DNA of 64,000 bases from Bidens hawaiensis (taxonomy: Eukaryota > Streptophyta > Magnoliopsida > Asterales > Asteraceae). The position numbers were made by a program, and so were the translations under genes. The notes beneath the pieces are model-generated. The model was not told where the DNA came from. It did no database searches and saw nothing but the letters and a program-made list of their open reading frames with translations. Of the stretch, positions 1 through 12,463 are shown one piece after another (positions within the stretch are counted from its first letter, which is position 1; each line of letters begins with the position of its first letter). The stretch is from NCBI GenBank assembly GCA_021521415.1, contig JAIQDT010000172.1:806001-870000 (forward strand). The letters run 5' to 3'.

Positions 1-389
1 GGTTGTGGCTTCATATAACCAAGAATGGATAGGACATAATAGTCTAGTCTTATGTATATAGTCTTTTGATATCCCAAGCAGCATTTTGTTACAGCATGTT
101 GGGCTGACTTGGGAGTTGTTTGTGGTTTAGTACTATTTCAAGCACTGGCCCTTATCGGGTTAAGTCTACATGTCACTTGGTGACAAATTTTGATACGCAT
201 ATACAAGCGCTGGCCTATACCAGGTTAAGCCTATGCGCTAATTTTGGATGCATATGTACAGTAATGATTATAATTAATACAAACGTGTTTTCTTTGGCAT
301 AGTTATGTGCTGTGAAGGTGTAATATCGTAAAGTTGTGTTAATCATAGTGAAACGATATTGATTATTATATAACTGATTATTCTATAGA
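1..389 (+). other. 5' untranslated leader of the Tekay-like element
   Basis: Non-coding DNA before the gag ATG. No primer-binding site such as TGGTATCAGAGC is present, so that site lies further left. Two diverged copies of a short unit (CTGGCC...GGTTAAG around 145-165 and 210-230) form an imperfect repeat. No other signal seen. Confidence 0.6.
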
Positions 390-3300
390 ATGGCCCCGAA
401 GAAAACAAACCCTTTGTCTGAGGCGGAAGTGGCCGCAATGATTGCTCGTCAACTACAAGCAGTGATACCAACAATTGTAACACAAGTCACTGCAGGCATA
501 CGTGCTAACAATACTGTTAATCAACCTACGAGCACCACCACGGCCGCTGTTAATACACCTCCGCCGGACACTAATGTAGCCCCGGGTGTTACTACCCCGG
601 TGAATACTGATAATGTCATAAATAATAATAACACTCTCCCAACTATGAATGTCACTGGGAACCCGGAACCTGTTGTGCACCCTGATAATATCCCGAACCC
701 GAACCCTGTACCGGTTGTTAACACAACTAATAATGATAATACTCGGACCAATACCGATAATAACAATAATAATAACCGAGAACCCCCACTTCAGGAGTAC
801 TCATACAAACAATTTACATCATGTAAACCGATTGAGTTTAAGGGTATTGAAGGACTTGGCGGACTGGTCAAATGGATAGAAAAGACCGAATTAGTAATTA
901 ATATCAGTAAGTGTCCACCGAACCGCGTGGTCAAATTTGTTACCAGTATGTTTCTAGACCAAGCGCTGATGTGGTGGAACACGGTAGTCCAAATAAGGGG
1001 ACAAGATGCCATTAATCGTATGTCATGGACTGAATTAAAAACCCTCGTATTAGAACAATTTTGCCCAAAAGATGAGATCCTGAAATTAGAACACGAACTT
1101 TGGAATTTGGAAATGAGAGGCACTGATCATTTAAGTTACACAAATCGTTTCAATGAATTGACTCGTTTGGTACCATGGTCAATTATTCCGGAATCCAAGC
1201 GCATTGAACGTTATATTTGGGGACTGACCCCAGCTGTGAGAAGTATAGTCTATTCCGCAGCCCACCCAACTTTAGAGAGTGCCGTGTTACAAGCCAGCGT
1301 CGTTACTTTTGACCTTACAAGAAATGGTGTATTAAAAGTTCCCGGAGAATCATCCAGTTTGAAACGAACTAGTTATACCTCTAGAACACAAGTGAAATCT
1401 CAGAATAAACGAATATGCCCTACAACTCAGGACTATGATATGACCAGTTTCGACATGAAACATGATACATACAAGGGGTCATTTCCGAAGTGTGGAAAGT
1501 GTAATTTTCATCATACTGGAAATTGTCGAACGATCATATGTCAGAGAAGCGGAAATATTGGGCATAATGCCCCAAGTGGTAGAACAATAATGAATACTTC
1601 AAACCGACAGTTTCAAACAACCCAACCTCGTCGTTCACAAACACCTAGTCACCAACCAATCCGACAACAATCTAATCAGCAAACTCCATCTACAATGAAC
1701 CCTCATACATGTTATAAATGCGGTAGTAGGAAACACTTTAGGAGACACTGCCCTAATTTGAACCCGGGTACAGTGAGAAAGCAGAACCAAGTACAAGCAT
1801 CAACCTCCAACACAGCTAAGGGACGCGCGTTTGTATTAGGACCGGGTGAAGCGCGTCATGATCCGAATGTGGTGACAGGTACATTCTTAGTTTCGGGTCA
1901 GTATGCTTCAGTTTTGTTTGATACGGGCGCCGATAGAAGTTTCGTATCTGTTAATTTCTTACCTTTAGAAAATATGCCGGTTAGTGAACTAACAAAACCA
2001 TATACTATAGAACTCGCTAACGGTAAGTCTATACTTGTTAACCGAATAGTCCGAGACTGTTCCCTTATCCTAAACGACCACCCATTCCTTATTGATTTAC
2101 TTCCAGTGGAATTGGGAAGTTTCGATGTTATAGTCGGTATGGACTGGCTATCTAAGTATAAAGCTGAAATTGTCTGTAAGGATAAGATCGTTAGGATACC
2201 TCTTTCGATTGATGAAGCTATGATTGTTCAAGGTGAGAAATCTGGTACGGTACTGCCTCTCATATCTCAACTTAAGGCATTGAGATATTTACGCCAAGGT
2301 TGTACTTTATACTTGGCGAGCGTAACAGTTAAGGAATCCGAGGAAAAACGAATGGAAGACATCCCAGTGGTACACGAGTATTCAGATGTATTCCCCGATG
2401 AGTTGCCTGGTTTACCACCGACCCGACAAGTAGAATTCCGTATTGACTTGATACCGGGAGCAGCACCTATTGCTAAGGCACCTTATAGACTTGCACCTTC
2501 TGAAATGCAAGAACTGTCCAACCAGTTACAAGAATTACTGGACAGGGGTTTTATTCGCCCTAGTTACTCACCGTGGGGAGCACCAGTGTTGTTTGTAAAG
2601 AAGAAAGACGGGAGTTTTCGAATGTGTATTGATTACCGGGAATTGAATAAAGTGACTATAAAGAATTGATACCCCTTACCTCGAATTGATGACTTGTTTG
2701 ATCAACTCCAAGGTGCGAAGTATTTTTCAAAAATTGATCTTAGATCTGGTTATCATCAAGTAAGAATTCAGGAAGAAGACATACCAAAGACAGCTTTCCG
2801 AACTCGGTATGGTCACTACGAATTTTTGGTTATGCCGTTTGGATTGACAAATGCACCTGCAGTGTTTATGGACCTCATGAACCGAGTTTGCAAACCTTAC
2901 CTTGACAAGTTTGTGATAGTGTTTATCGATGACATTTTGATATATTCGAGAAGTAAGGAGGAACACGAACAACATTTGCGGGAAATCTTAAAATTATTGA
3001 GGCAAGAGAAGTTATACGCAAAGTTGTCCAAATGTGAGTTTTGGCTACAAGAAGTACAGTTTTTGGGACACATTGTGAACCATCAAGGAATCCAAGTAGA
3101 CCCAAGTAAAATTGAGGCCATTAAGAATTGGCAAGTCCCTAAGTCACCAAGAGAAATTCGTCAATTCTTAGGACTAGCCGGGTATTATAGAAGATTCATT
3201 GAAAACTTTTCAAGTATTGCACAACCTCTAACCCTCCTAACTCAAAAAGATCGAGCATATGAATGGGGAGAAGAACAAGAAATGGCCTTCCAAACGTTAA

Positions 3301-5201
3301 AACAGAAGTTATGTGAGGCTCCAATATTAAGCCTTCCAGATGGAACGGATGAATTGGTGGTATATTGTGACGCATCTCGTAAAGGTTTAGGATGCGTACT
3401 GATGCAAAGAAAGAAAGTAATAGCATATGCGTCCCGACAATTAAAAGTACATGAAAAGAATTACACGACCCATGATTTGGAATTGGGAGCAGTTATCTTT
3501 GCATTGAAGATTTGGAGACATTACTTGTATGGCACTAAATGTACCATCTATACTGATCACAAAAGCCTACAACACATATTTGATCAGAAAGAGCTAAACA
3601 TGAGACAAAGGAGATGGGTAGAACTGTTAAATGATTATGATTGTGAGATTAAATACCATCCGGGTAAGGCCAACGTAGTAGCTGATGCTTTAAGCCAAAA
3701 AGACAGAATCAGACCATTAAGGGTACGAGCACTCGGAATGATTGTTCAAAGTAGCCTAACCGAACAAGTTCGCGTTGCACAAGATGAGGCCTTGAAGGCA
3801 GATCAGCTAGAAAAAGAAGAACTGCATGGAAATGAAAAGAATTTTGAGAAGAAAATCGATGAAGTATATTATTACAAAAACCGGGTCTGGATTCCAACAC
3901 TTCATAAACTCCGAAAGCTGATTCTTGATGAAGCACACAAATCCAAATATTCTATTCATCCAGGTACTGATAAGATGTATAAGGATGTTAAAGAATTTTA
4001 CTGGTGGCCTGGTATGAAAAAGGATATAGCCGTGTATGTAAGTAAATGTGCAACATGTGCAAGGGTAAAGGCGGAATATCAAAAACCTTCTGGAATGTTA
4101 CAACAACCCGAAATCCCACAATGGAAATGGGAACAAATTACCATGGACTTTGTAACACACCTTCCTAAAACCTCTCGAGGACACAACGCAATTTTGGTAA
4201 TTGTGGACCGATTAACCAAATCCGCACACTTTATTCCCATCCGTAACAACTACACCACCGAAAAACTTGCTCAAATTTACATTGATGAAATAGTATCTCG
4301 ACACGGAGTACCTCTTTCGATTATTTCCGATCGAGACAGTCACTTTACTTCACATTTCTGGCAAGCAGTACAAGAAGCCTTGGGAACCCGAATCGACCTA
4401 AGTACGGCTTACCATCCCCAAACCGATGGTCAATCTGAACGAACCATCCAAACCTTAGAAGATTTACTTCGTGCTTGTGTACTGGACTTCAAAGGGAATT
4501 GGGATCAACACCTCCCGCTCATTGAATTCTCTTACAATAACAGTTATCACAGTAGTATACAAGCAGCACCTTATGAAGCTCTATACGGGCGAAAATGTAG
4601 ATCACCACTATGTTGGACAGAAGTGGGTGATACTCAAATTTCAAGATCCGATTTAATTCAGGAAACCACCGATAAAATTCACCAGATTAAGCAAAAATTG
4701 AAAGCTGCCCGTGACCGACAAAAGAGTTATGCCGATGTTCGCAGAAAACCGTTATCTTTTGAAATAGGTGATAAGGTATTTTTAAAAGTATCGCCATGGA
4801 AAGGTGTTATAAGATTTGGAAAGACTGGTAAACTAGCCCCGAGATACATCGGACCTTTTGAGATTGTCGCAAAAATTGGTCCCGTAGCTTACCGATTAAA
4901 ACTACCCTTAGAACTGAGCACTATTCATGACGTGTTTCATGTATCGAATCTGAAAAAGTGTTTGACTGATGAAACGACAATAGTACCACTGGAAGATGTT
5001 CAGATCGACGAAAAGCTCAACTTCGTAGAAGAACCGGTAGAAATTGTAGACGGGAAAACCAAACAGTTACGACACAACAAAATTTCATTGGTAAACGTTC
5101 GGTGGAATTCAAAACAAGGACCCGAATATATTTGGGAACGAAAGGACGAATTCCGAAAGAAATACCCACACCTGTTCCCTAGAAAACCGATGACACATTA
5201 A
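390..5201 (+). pseudogene. gag-pol: Gag-Pol polyprotein of the Tekay-like element, one internal stop
   Basis: One long reading frame broken only by TGA at 2667-2669; the same frame resumes at once (PLPRIDDL..., start of the RT core), where related proteins have Arg, consistent with CGA to TGA. Order: Asn/Thr/Pro-rich N-terminus (about residues 1-140), retrotransposon gag domain (150-270), a CCHC knuckle ([14 protein letters not shown], near 440), aspartic protease with FDTGAD (near 510), RT with FIDD at 2922-2933, RNase H ([10 protein letters not shown]), integrase HHCC zinc region, DDE core ending in [13 protein letters not shown] module (APRYIGPF), and a chromodomain-like tail (ISLVNVRW...YIWER). 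Such tails are known to steer chromoviruses to heterochromatin. Apart from the stop the protein looks complete, so the insertion is fairly young. Confidence 0.92.
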
Positions 5202-5223
5202 ATTTCGAGGACGAAATTTCTTA

Positions 5224-5235
5224 ACGGGGGGAGAA
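5224..5235 (+). promoter_or_regulatory. Polypurine tract of the Tekay-like element
   Basis: AACGGGGGGAGAA lies directly before the LTR start TGTGACA, as expected for the plus-strand DNA primer. The preceding GAGGACGAAATTTC recurs in degraded form before the related LTR at 55549. Confidence 0.85.
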
Positions 5236-5785
5236 TGTGACATTCATGGCAAAACGTGGTATACTATATTCTTTACGTAACAAGTAAAAGATAAATCGGT
5301 TAATTCGTAGTGCTTAAACGAGTAACCGACCGATACTAATTATGACCCGTATACATAATGAGGGGTCATATACGAGTTATATATAAGTTATAGAGGCTAA
5401 CATATTGATATTTAGGCCTTAGTACGTTTAAAACTCTATAAACGAAAAAGGTTTCGTTTATCGATACGCTATAAGCTTAAACGCAATCGTTAATATCAAA
5501 ACAAGCATTGTAGCATCCGTTAAGCCGAAAAAGATTTATAAAACACTTATATGACATGTTCTAAGCAATCCGTGAAAATATTTTGGAATTTTACAACGAG
5601 TCAGTACGTTTTTCTTATTTTACAAAAATAAGCTGAAAAACACTCGTTTTTACGCTATTTTTTATACCCGAATTAATTTTCTTGCGAAAAACCGAACCCG
5701 AACTAAACTTGAAGTGGGCTTTTCATGTTTGGGCTTGTGTGATTGGAGTAATGGGCCAAAACAGCCCATTAAGGGGCTTCCAAGA

Positions 5786-5834
5786 GTTCCGATCGGAACA
5801 GCTCTCCACACTACACATTTTTTTTTTTATATAA
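5786..5834 (+). promoter_or_regulatory. Palindrome and TATA-like box in the Tekay LTR
   Basis: GTTCCGATCGGAAC (5786-5799) is a perfect 14-bp palindrome, flanked by AGA and AGCTCT, which extend the symmetry imperfectly. About 30 bp downstream, after a T-run, is TATATAA (5828-5834). The layout suggests a core promoter with a dimer-binding site; this is inferred. Confidence 0.5.
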
Positions 5835-7898
5835 CTTCATTCCTAAGTTATTGCTATTCATTTTAACTCTCAAACCTTTTGAAGTCCAAGCAGCTCTAGT
5901 TCTGTTCTCTCAACTCCCTTTCAAAACCCTAAGGTAAGATCAAATTTTACAAAGATTTAACCAAGTTTGATTCATATAATTAACATATAAACATGTTTTA
6001 GTTAGTTTTAAACATGTTTAACCATCCAAAAACCCTAAAAATCAAGTAAAATTATGTTTTGATGTAAAACATGTTTACAAACCAGGAACATATACTTTTT
6101 TTGGTCAAAAACGCGGATTAGAACATGAATACAACGTTTTTACGGTTAGAAAGTTCGGTTTGAATCCAAAACCGAAACCCTAATTATCAAGGCTGTTACA
6201 TGGATGATTTATGCTTGGTTTGATGTTATATGATATGTAGATATACTGAGTTTGCAACCCGAGACCCGGAAAGTCGTTTAAGCTAGCAAAATTCATCGAA
6301 AACCGACAAGGTAAACCCGTAATACTCGTTTAGGGGCTGTTTAGTATTAGGTTGTGACGTGCTTGTTTTTAGCTTGTGAAAACTTGTAGGAACATTAGGG
6401 ATCATATAAATGAGTCCCTGTTCAAATTTGGTAATTTTTCGATAAACGGAGAATATTTGGTGAATTTATTACCGTTTATGAGCGTTTATTTGGGAAAAAT
6501 AGCTAAACATATTGAAAAATTATGAAACTTGGTTTTGGAGTTTAATATGTGATGGTACGATCACTGGTAAAGTTTGGGAATCATTGGAAATGTCTAAGTA
6601 TGATTTGAGCAATCATGGCTTAACCGAATTTTAACAGCCGAAAAATGCACAAAAAGGCATTTTGTCAAAAGAGTTAGGTTCTGGAAATTTTGCAGGGGCT
6701 ATGTGTTAACATTGAGGCCATTGGTAAAAATTATCGGATTTTTCGGAGGTCGTTTGATATAAACGGGCCATTTATTACACGATTATAACCTATTAAATGA
6801 ATTTTTATAAATAAATAATTAATCATAAAATTTCTGAAAATATTTTTATAAAATTCTCCATGTCTTAATGTATTTTTACAAAAATTTACATAATTTATAT
6901 ATAAGTACATATTTAGTTATGATTAATCAAAAATTTAAATTATAATTGTTTTAACGAAACCGGCAGTTTTGTGTTTAACGGACTGACTGGTATGTCAAAA
7001 TGTCAAAAGTGGTCAAATATCATATTTTTGAATGATATTGATAAAAACGAACTTTTTACGAGAATTCCGGACAATTCGGGTGAATTGTGCGCGTTTTGTA
7101 TAATCAAAACCGTGTAAAAACGGAAACGAACCCTGCAATCAAACCAGACACCGAAACTTTAAAATTCTTTCATAAATCAAATTATTTTATTAATCAATAT
7201 ATTTACTTAAGTTTTATGTGATCTTACCTAATCCCGAAACGTATAAACGATCAACTGAGCTAGGCTCGGAAAACGGTGAAACTGAGCCAAATCCAGTTTT
7301 AAACATTTCATAGTATACAACGTCACAATCTAAGACTATGGTCATGTTCTAGGCCTAACAGCTATACCCAGATTATCTATACAGGCCGACTTAGCTTGAA
7401 CACTGTACTAGTAATAACGATACGATACCGTTTATAGGAATCAGGCTATAAACGAGGCATCTGACTTATTGATACGTGATTTCTGTGCGAACTACGATAA
7501 GGTGAGTTTCACGACCCCCACTTTCTAAACTGTTTTACGAACTTTTGGGGTGAAAAGCATGTTTACATAAACTGATATACTTGAAAACGTGTGATGATGT
7601 GGATTATCTAAGTACTAACACTTGACAAGTCCCCACAAACACAAGTGATTAACTTCGTGCCGGTGGCGTGTGGATAGTACTATCGGTTTGACAAACCCAA
7701 CTGTGACAGAGCCGGTGGCGTAAGCCGGAACATATGTAAAACCAGTTGCACATTGTCATTATATATTTACATACTGCTATGTGGTGTTAGACATAGTACA
7801 TACTTGGGGCAAAATGGCTGTTAAATGCCAACGGGAGCGCATGGGCAGGAGAGGCCATGCAGTATAGCTCGTTTTGGTTTCACTTGTGGCTTAGTATA

Positions 7899-7992
7899 AT
7901 ACATCATACACATACATCATACACATACATCATACACATACATATACACATACATATACACATACATATACACGGACATATATACATACACA
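7899..7992 (+). repeat. CATACA/CATATA microsatellite
   Basis: Interrupted repeats of CATACATCATACA and CATATACA inside the LTR; slippage-type simple sequence, no other role seen. Confidence 0.85.
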
Positions 7993-8358
7993 ATGTAAAC
8001 TTTACGAACTCGTGAACTGATTTCATTGATACTCGTGAAACTTGAAACTCACCAACTAGACGTAGTTGACCCGTTTTAACATGCTTTTCAGGTAAAGCAA
8101 AAGTGGAATGATTTGCTTACATGCTTGGTGTTAGGAAGAAAGTTGAATAAGCTGTGAATAGACGCTGATATAATACTGTATAAGAAGCTCGTAAACCGGT
8201 TATGTGTTTTTCTCATCTAGTTTGTAAACTTAGTACCAACCCATGTATTATGATGTAAATTAGTTTATGAATTTCTTTATAAACAATGTTGTTGATACCA
8301 GTGTTATCTGTTACATTCCCGTATTACGCTTCCGCAACTACCTAGTCGGGGTGTGACA

Positions 8359-8981
8359 GTTGCCCCTACATTTCTTAGTCCAAACGACATAGCAATATAA
8401 CACTATATGTCGTTAGGAGTCATGAATGTTGTATCCTCTTGATAAGATGGTTCCATCTGAATTTGTTGAAATCCATAGGAAGCATCCATAAGGGTAAGCA
8501 TTTCATGTCCTGCCGTTGCATCCACCATGGAGTCTATATGTGGTAACGGGAAAGGATCCTTGGGGCATGCCTTGTTTAAATCAGCAAAATCGACACACAC
8601 CCTCCACTTTCCATTCTTTTTGGAAACAACAACCACATTAGCTAGCCATCGAGGATACTTAACCTCTCTGATCATACCGGCCTTAAGAAGTTTTTCAACT
8701 TCTTTTTGTATGATCGCGTTCCTTTCAAGAGCAAATTTCCTTCGCTTCTGATGGATGGGTTTAACTGATAAATCAAAGGCTAACTTATGAGTAATTCCCT
8801 CTTTAGAAATACCTGTCATGTCTGAATGTTTGAAGGCAAAAGTGAACTTTCTTCTCTTTAGGAAGGATATTATATCCTCCTTGATCTCACTAGGGATACT
8901 GGATCCTAGGAACACTTTTACATCTGGATCCTCGGGATCCAAGTATACTTCTTTAGTATCCTTCTCCCGAGCTTCCAGCAC
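8359..8981 (-). pseudogene. pol: Reverse transcriptase, N-terminal part (Tat lineage)
   Basis: Encodes the linker before RT (ending HSDMTGISKEGITHKLAFD) and RT fingers and palm up to the first catalytic region: VVVVSKKNGKWRVCVDF, DLNKACPKDPFPLP, LMDASYGFQQI. A TAG at 8403-8405 follows NDI where Tat proteins have Tyr, and the frame continues with degraded MPFGL-like wording to the Tekay insertion point. The YxDD motif, RNase H and integrase are not in the window. RNA-directed DNA polymerase, now non-functional. Confidence 0.85.
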
Positions 8982-9034
8982 GTCCCTAGGATGTTGTTGT
9001 GGTTGCTATGATATCGTCTGTTTGGTTGTTGGCT

Positions 9035-9985
9035 TCATAGATGAGGAATAATAGTTTTGGCTTCCACTTGATCACCATCTATCCTTACAAATCCCCAAGG
9101 GGTCGGTAGTTTGATGCATTGATGGTAAGTAGAGGCCACTTCCTTCATTCCATGTAGCCAGGTCCTGCCTAAAATAACATTGCAACAAGAAAGGTTATCA
9201 ATAACACAGATTCTTTGGTAAGAATTTAACCCTTCGATGTATATCGGGAGATTAATGTCCCCCAATGTTTTCTTGATCTCTCCGCTGAAATCGACTAGTA
9301 TCAACGTCCTTGGGATAATCTCCGAGTCTGGTATATTCATCTTCCGAAGCACATCGTTTTGGATAATATTGACCGAGCTTCCATCGTTGACCAGGATCCT
9401 GCGTACATAATGGTTAGCAATAAACAAAGTAACAATCAAACCGTCATGGTGTGGATCCTGGTTGTTTGATTTATCTTCTTCATCGAAGAAGATGCTTTTG
9501 TCAGTCGTCAAAGTGGTGGATATAACTGGTCGTTCCCCGTTATCCGACTTGGTCTCCTTGGCGAGCCTCTTAGCTGCGGAGAAGGAATTGCCGCATTTGT
9601 CTGAGCCTCCGGAGATGAAGTTGATCACTTGAGCATCTGGTGGGGGTGGAGTTGCTTTTTGAGGAACCTCTTCAGGATCCTGGATCCTGGACTTTTTTCT
9701 TCCCAACTGTTCCTTAAAATGGCCCTTACTCAGGAGGTATCCAATTTCCCTCCGTAAACTGATGCAATCATCCATCATATGGCCAAAATCCTCATGGAAA
9801 GCACACCATTTGGATTTATCTCTGAAGGTGGTTGACTTTTCATTCTTTCGGGGCCACCTTGCCTTCTCTCCTAGATCCTTCATGGCACAAATCAAGCCAT
9901 GGGTATCTACGGATAAGCAATACTCTGAGATGTTGGGATAATATTCGTCATCATCTCCTTCTTCAACTGCTCGGACGTTTTAATT
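9035..9985 (-). pseudogene. Gag C-terminus and aspartic protease (Tat lineage)
   Basis: The N-terminal part has the Tat gag signature KWCAFHEDFGHMMDDC, a Cys/His cluster followed by LRREIGYLLSKG. A retropepsin-like domain follows with LVNDGSSVNII in place of the usual D(S/T)G; a DGSS form is common in Tat proteases. ILGRTWLHGM ends the domain. The frame is open from about 9985 down; TAA codons separate it from gag and from RT. Confidence 0.8.
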
Positions 9986-10006
9986 GTTGAATTTGGAGTA
10001 CGGCCT

Positions 10007-11706
10007 CTAGTTGTTGTTTCTGTACGAGGATCCTTTATTCTTGTTGGGAGATTCTTGCTTCGTCTGAGCCCCTAATTGTTCTTGGATCCTTTTGTCGTCT
10101 TCCAGCCGTATGAACCTTAGTGCTCTGTTCCTTAGTTCATCTAAAGACCTGCAAGGAGTCATCACAATATCATCATAAAAGGGGGAGCCCCTCTGAAGTC
10201 CCATCTTGAATGCTTCAACAACAATAGCCATGTCAATATTGGGGATTTCTAGGGCTTCCCTGCCAAACCTTGTAACAAAATCCCTAAGGGATCCATTACT
10301 AGGTTGGATAACTCGGTATAGATCACTAGTTAACTTCTCAAATTTCCTACTACAGGAAAATTGACTGTTGAACAAGTTAACTAAGTGTGAGAAAGAAGTA
10401 ACAGAAAAGGGAGGAAGACTTAGCAGCCATTTCAAAGCAGATCCTGATAGTGTGGCTCCAAAGCCTTTGCACAGACAAGCCTCCTTGAGCCTCTCAGGAA
10501 TCGGGTTGATTTCCATTCTTTCTTTATATTGAGCTACGTGCTCTTCAGGATCAGTGGTCCCGCCATATACTTTCATGTTGGGGGTTTGAAAGTGTTTCGG
10601 GATTTCCGTGTCACAGATTGGTGGAGCAAATCTGGACAATCTGTGGCTTCCTTCCGGTATCTCGGGAATTGGACGGATCACCCCGGGTATGCTGGATATC
10701 ATATCCTTAAGTTTTTGCAGTTCCTTAGCCATGGCTTGGTTGATACCTGCAACCTGCATGAAACCATGGTTAGCATTTAAGGATATAGGATCATGCGGGT
10801 TACCTTTTTTTTGTGTAAAGGTTGGCATTCCAGAAGAATGGCTGAGATAAGAAGCGTCTGCTGCTGGAGTTGGTCTACCGGAAGCTATGGTTTGCATGGG
10901 GACTATATCTCCTTCATGGACCTCAGAGGACCGTTGATGTCGAACCCCTGAGAAACCATGATCCTGAAAGAAGGATCCTTGATTATGGACAAAAGGATCC
11001 TAGTGGTTGAGAGTTGAAGGATCCTTGAAGATATGATCCGGAAGATCCTGGTTAAAGGATCAATGGTCCTTGCTGAAAGGTTGAGGATCCTTGAGCTGGT
11101 TGACCCATGGATCCCTGGTTAAGGAAGGACGATCCTGGGTGAAAGATCGAGGATCCTTGAGTTTGTTGACCCATGGATCCTTGGTTAAGGATGGACGATC
11201 CTGAGTGAAAGATCAAGGATCCTTGAGTTTGTTCACCCATAGATCCCTGGCTAAGGATGGACGATCCTGAGTGAAAGATCGAGGATCCTTGAGTTTGTTG
11301 ACCCATGGATCCCTGTTGGAGGATAGATGATCCTTGCGTGAACTGAGCCAAGGATCATGGAGTGGTGAAATCCAGCACCCTAGGCACCAAGGGAGTCTAA
11401 TCCTCCGCTGGCCTCTTAGTCTTCTTGAGATCTTCAATCTCCCGAAGGATCCTCTAGTTGGTCTTGTTCTGCTGCTCCATGTAAGCCTCAACCTGCGAAA
11501 ACATAGGGAAACATCATTGTTAGTATTAACCGCCGAAGTGGCAACAACGGTTTTCGAGCTCTAGAAGACTGTAGTTGCGTCTTGTTTCCAGCAGCAGCAG
11601 CCCGTGGTGCTCCCGTGATTGGAGGAGGCATCGACGGAAAAGTTCTTGATGAGAGAGGAACCGAAGACGGCATGGTTGATGAAGCAGAGGTTGATTGAGA
11701 GGCCAA
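10007..11706 (-). pseudogene. gag: Gag of the Tat-lineage element, broken
   Basis: The start is taken as the ATG at 11706 (MASQSTSASSTMPSS), just downstream of the primer-binding site. The N-terminal third includes a region of 22-residue tandem repeats (11065-11345). The core gag domain (10007-10897) is clear: FQTPNMKVYGGTTDPEEHVAQY, LSGSALKWLLSLPP, LRDFVTRFGREALEI, SLDELRNRALRFIRLEDD. Frames change near 11490 and 11050, and there is a TAG at 11000-11002. Structural capsid protein; inactive copy. Confidence 0.75.
11065..11345 (-). repeat. 66-bp tandem repeat inside Tat gag
   Basis: About four copies of a 66-bp unit, each with GGATCC sites, encoding 22-residue repeats built on GSMGQQTQGSS and FHSGSSIL (Gln/Ser/Gly-rich). 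The length is a multiple of three, so the repeat could expand in frame. Copies differ by a few bases. Confidence 0.85.
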
Positions 11707-11771
11707 TGAAAGTGATATGGGTATGAAAGGTTGAAAATTGATAGGAAATAATCTGGATTATAGCACCAATT

Positions 11772-11789
11772 GCCCCACGCTGGGCGCCA
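11772..11789 (-). promoter_or_regulatory. Primer-binding site of the Tat element
   Basis: On the minus strand TGGCGCCCAGCGTGGGGC lies three bases inside the LTR end, the position and TGGCGCC start expected of Tat/Athila primer sites. I do not assign the exact tRNA. Confidence 0.8.
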
Positions 11790-11792
11790 AAT

Positions 11793-12434
11793 TGTTTTGA
11801 ACAAATATCTGCTGAGGATAATATATCCAAATCTGTTATGTGAGGTTTAGTGCTAAAATGATAACAATTAATATATGAACGAAATAGAGATGAACAACGT
11901 GATTTGTTGTGAGGAAAAACCCCTTGATCTTGATTAGATCAAAGGAAAAAAACCCCGGGTGATGACAAATCGTCTATCACCACTTTATTAATGTAAATAT
12001 CGGGTTACAAGGTGGAGTTTATGATCAAAGATTACAAAGTAGCTAAGTGTGTGTATGAATTGCTTAGAGAGTTCTTGAGAGAGTGTTTATGATTATCAAC
12101 CGTCAGTAAGTGAATGTGTGCCTTAGTTTGATCAGAAACTCAGTATTTAAATAAAATAACCACTAACAACTAGTCCTATTTTCTTACCATTCTTCCACTA
12201 GCCACTCCCACTCTTTGACCACGTGCATAAAGGAGTCTTGTAGCGAAAGTTTAGGCAGACTTGGTCATACATCCGTTATACCTATCAAATATAATGATAT
12301 ACAAAGGAAACAATCGTTAGTAAATAATAAATACTGAGGATCCTTGATCCTGACAGGATCTGACTAAGGATAACTGATCCAAGAACGTATGCCAGGATAA
12401 CTTATCCACAGTGTCAAATTTCCGTGCCCTAACA
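11793..12434 (-). repeat. 5' LTR of the Tat element (642 bp)
   Basis: Minus-strand ends are TGTTAGGGCACGG (12434) and ...CAAAACA (11793), next to the primer-binding site. GGATCC-type words recur near 12338. The five bases outside (TCTAT, 12435-12439) are the putative target duplication; the partner is not in the window. Confidence 0.8.
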
Positions 12435-12463
12435 TCTATTATGAGGATTTGCTTTCAAAGATT
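12435..12463. other. 29-bp remnant between Tat and Athila, ending in the Athila target duplication
   Basis: Pre-insertion DNA whose last five bases AGATT (12459-12463) are repeated at 53571-53575, just outside the other Athila end. No other content. Confidence 0.75.

Larger units (their letters stand above)
1..8358 (+). mobile_element. Ty3/gypsy chromovirus, Tekay-like, 5' end outside the window
   Basis: A plus-strand LTR retrotransposon with leader, gag-pol, polypurine tract and a complete 3' LTR; its 5' LTR and primer-binding site lie left of position 1. Domain order is gag, zinc knuckle, protease, RT, RNase H, integrase and a chromodomain-like tail, which is the Ty3/gypsy order. The long LTR starting TGTGACA and the C-terminal tail fit the Tekay/Del clade. 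Its right edge interrupts the minus-strand Tat pol at 8359, so it is younger than that element. The bases just after the LTR are GTTGC, the expected target-site duplication; the left copy is outside the window and cannot be checked. Confidence 0.9.
5236..8358 (+). repeat. 3' LTR of the Tekay-like element (3123 bp)
   Basis: Runs from TGTGACATTC after the polypurine tract to TCGGGGTGTGACA, after which the disrupted Tat pol resumes. It holds no long ORF. The U3 part contains a perfect palindrome and TATA-like box (5786-5834), and the 3' half has a CATACA-rich microsatellite. Its ends match those of the 2320-bp LTR at 55549-57868, so the two are related families. Confidence 0.9.
8359..12434 (-). 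mobile_element. Tat-lineage Ty3/gypsy element, 5' part only
   Basis: On the minus strand, in element order: 5' LTR (12434-11793), primer-binding site, gag with an internal tandem repeat, protease, and the first part of RT, cut off at 8359 by the Tekay insertion. The rest should lie left of the window. RT wording such as DLNKACPKDPFPLP and the DGSS-type protease are typical of Tat/Retand/Ogre. The hexamer GGATCC is strikingly frequent throughout, coding and LTR alike. Several frameshifts and stops show it is old. Confidence 0.85.

Noticed and set aside
11213..11491. Overlapping minus-strand frame over the Tat gag repeats
   Set aside because: An alternative frame of the 66-bp repeat, open only because the repeat lacks stops in several frames.
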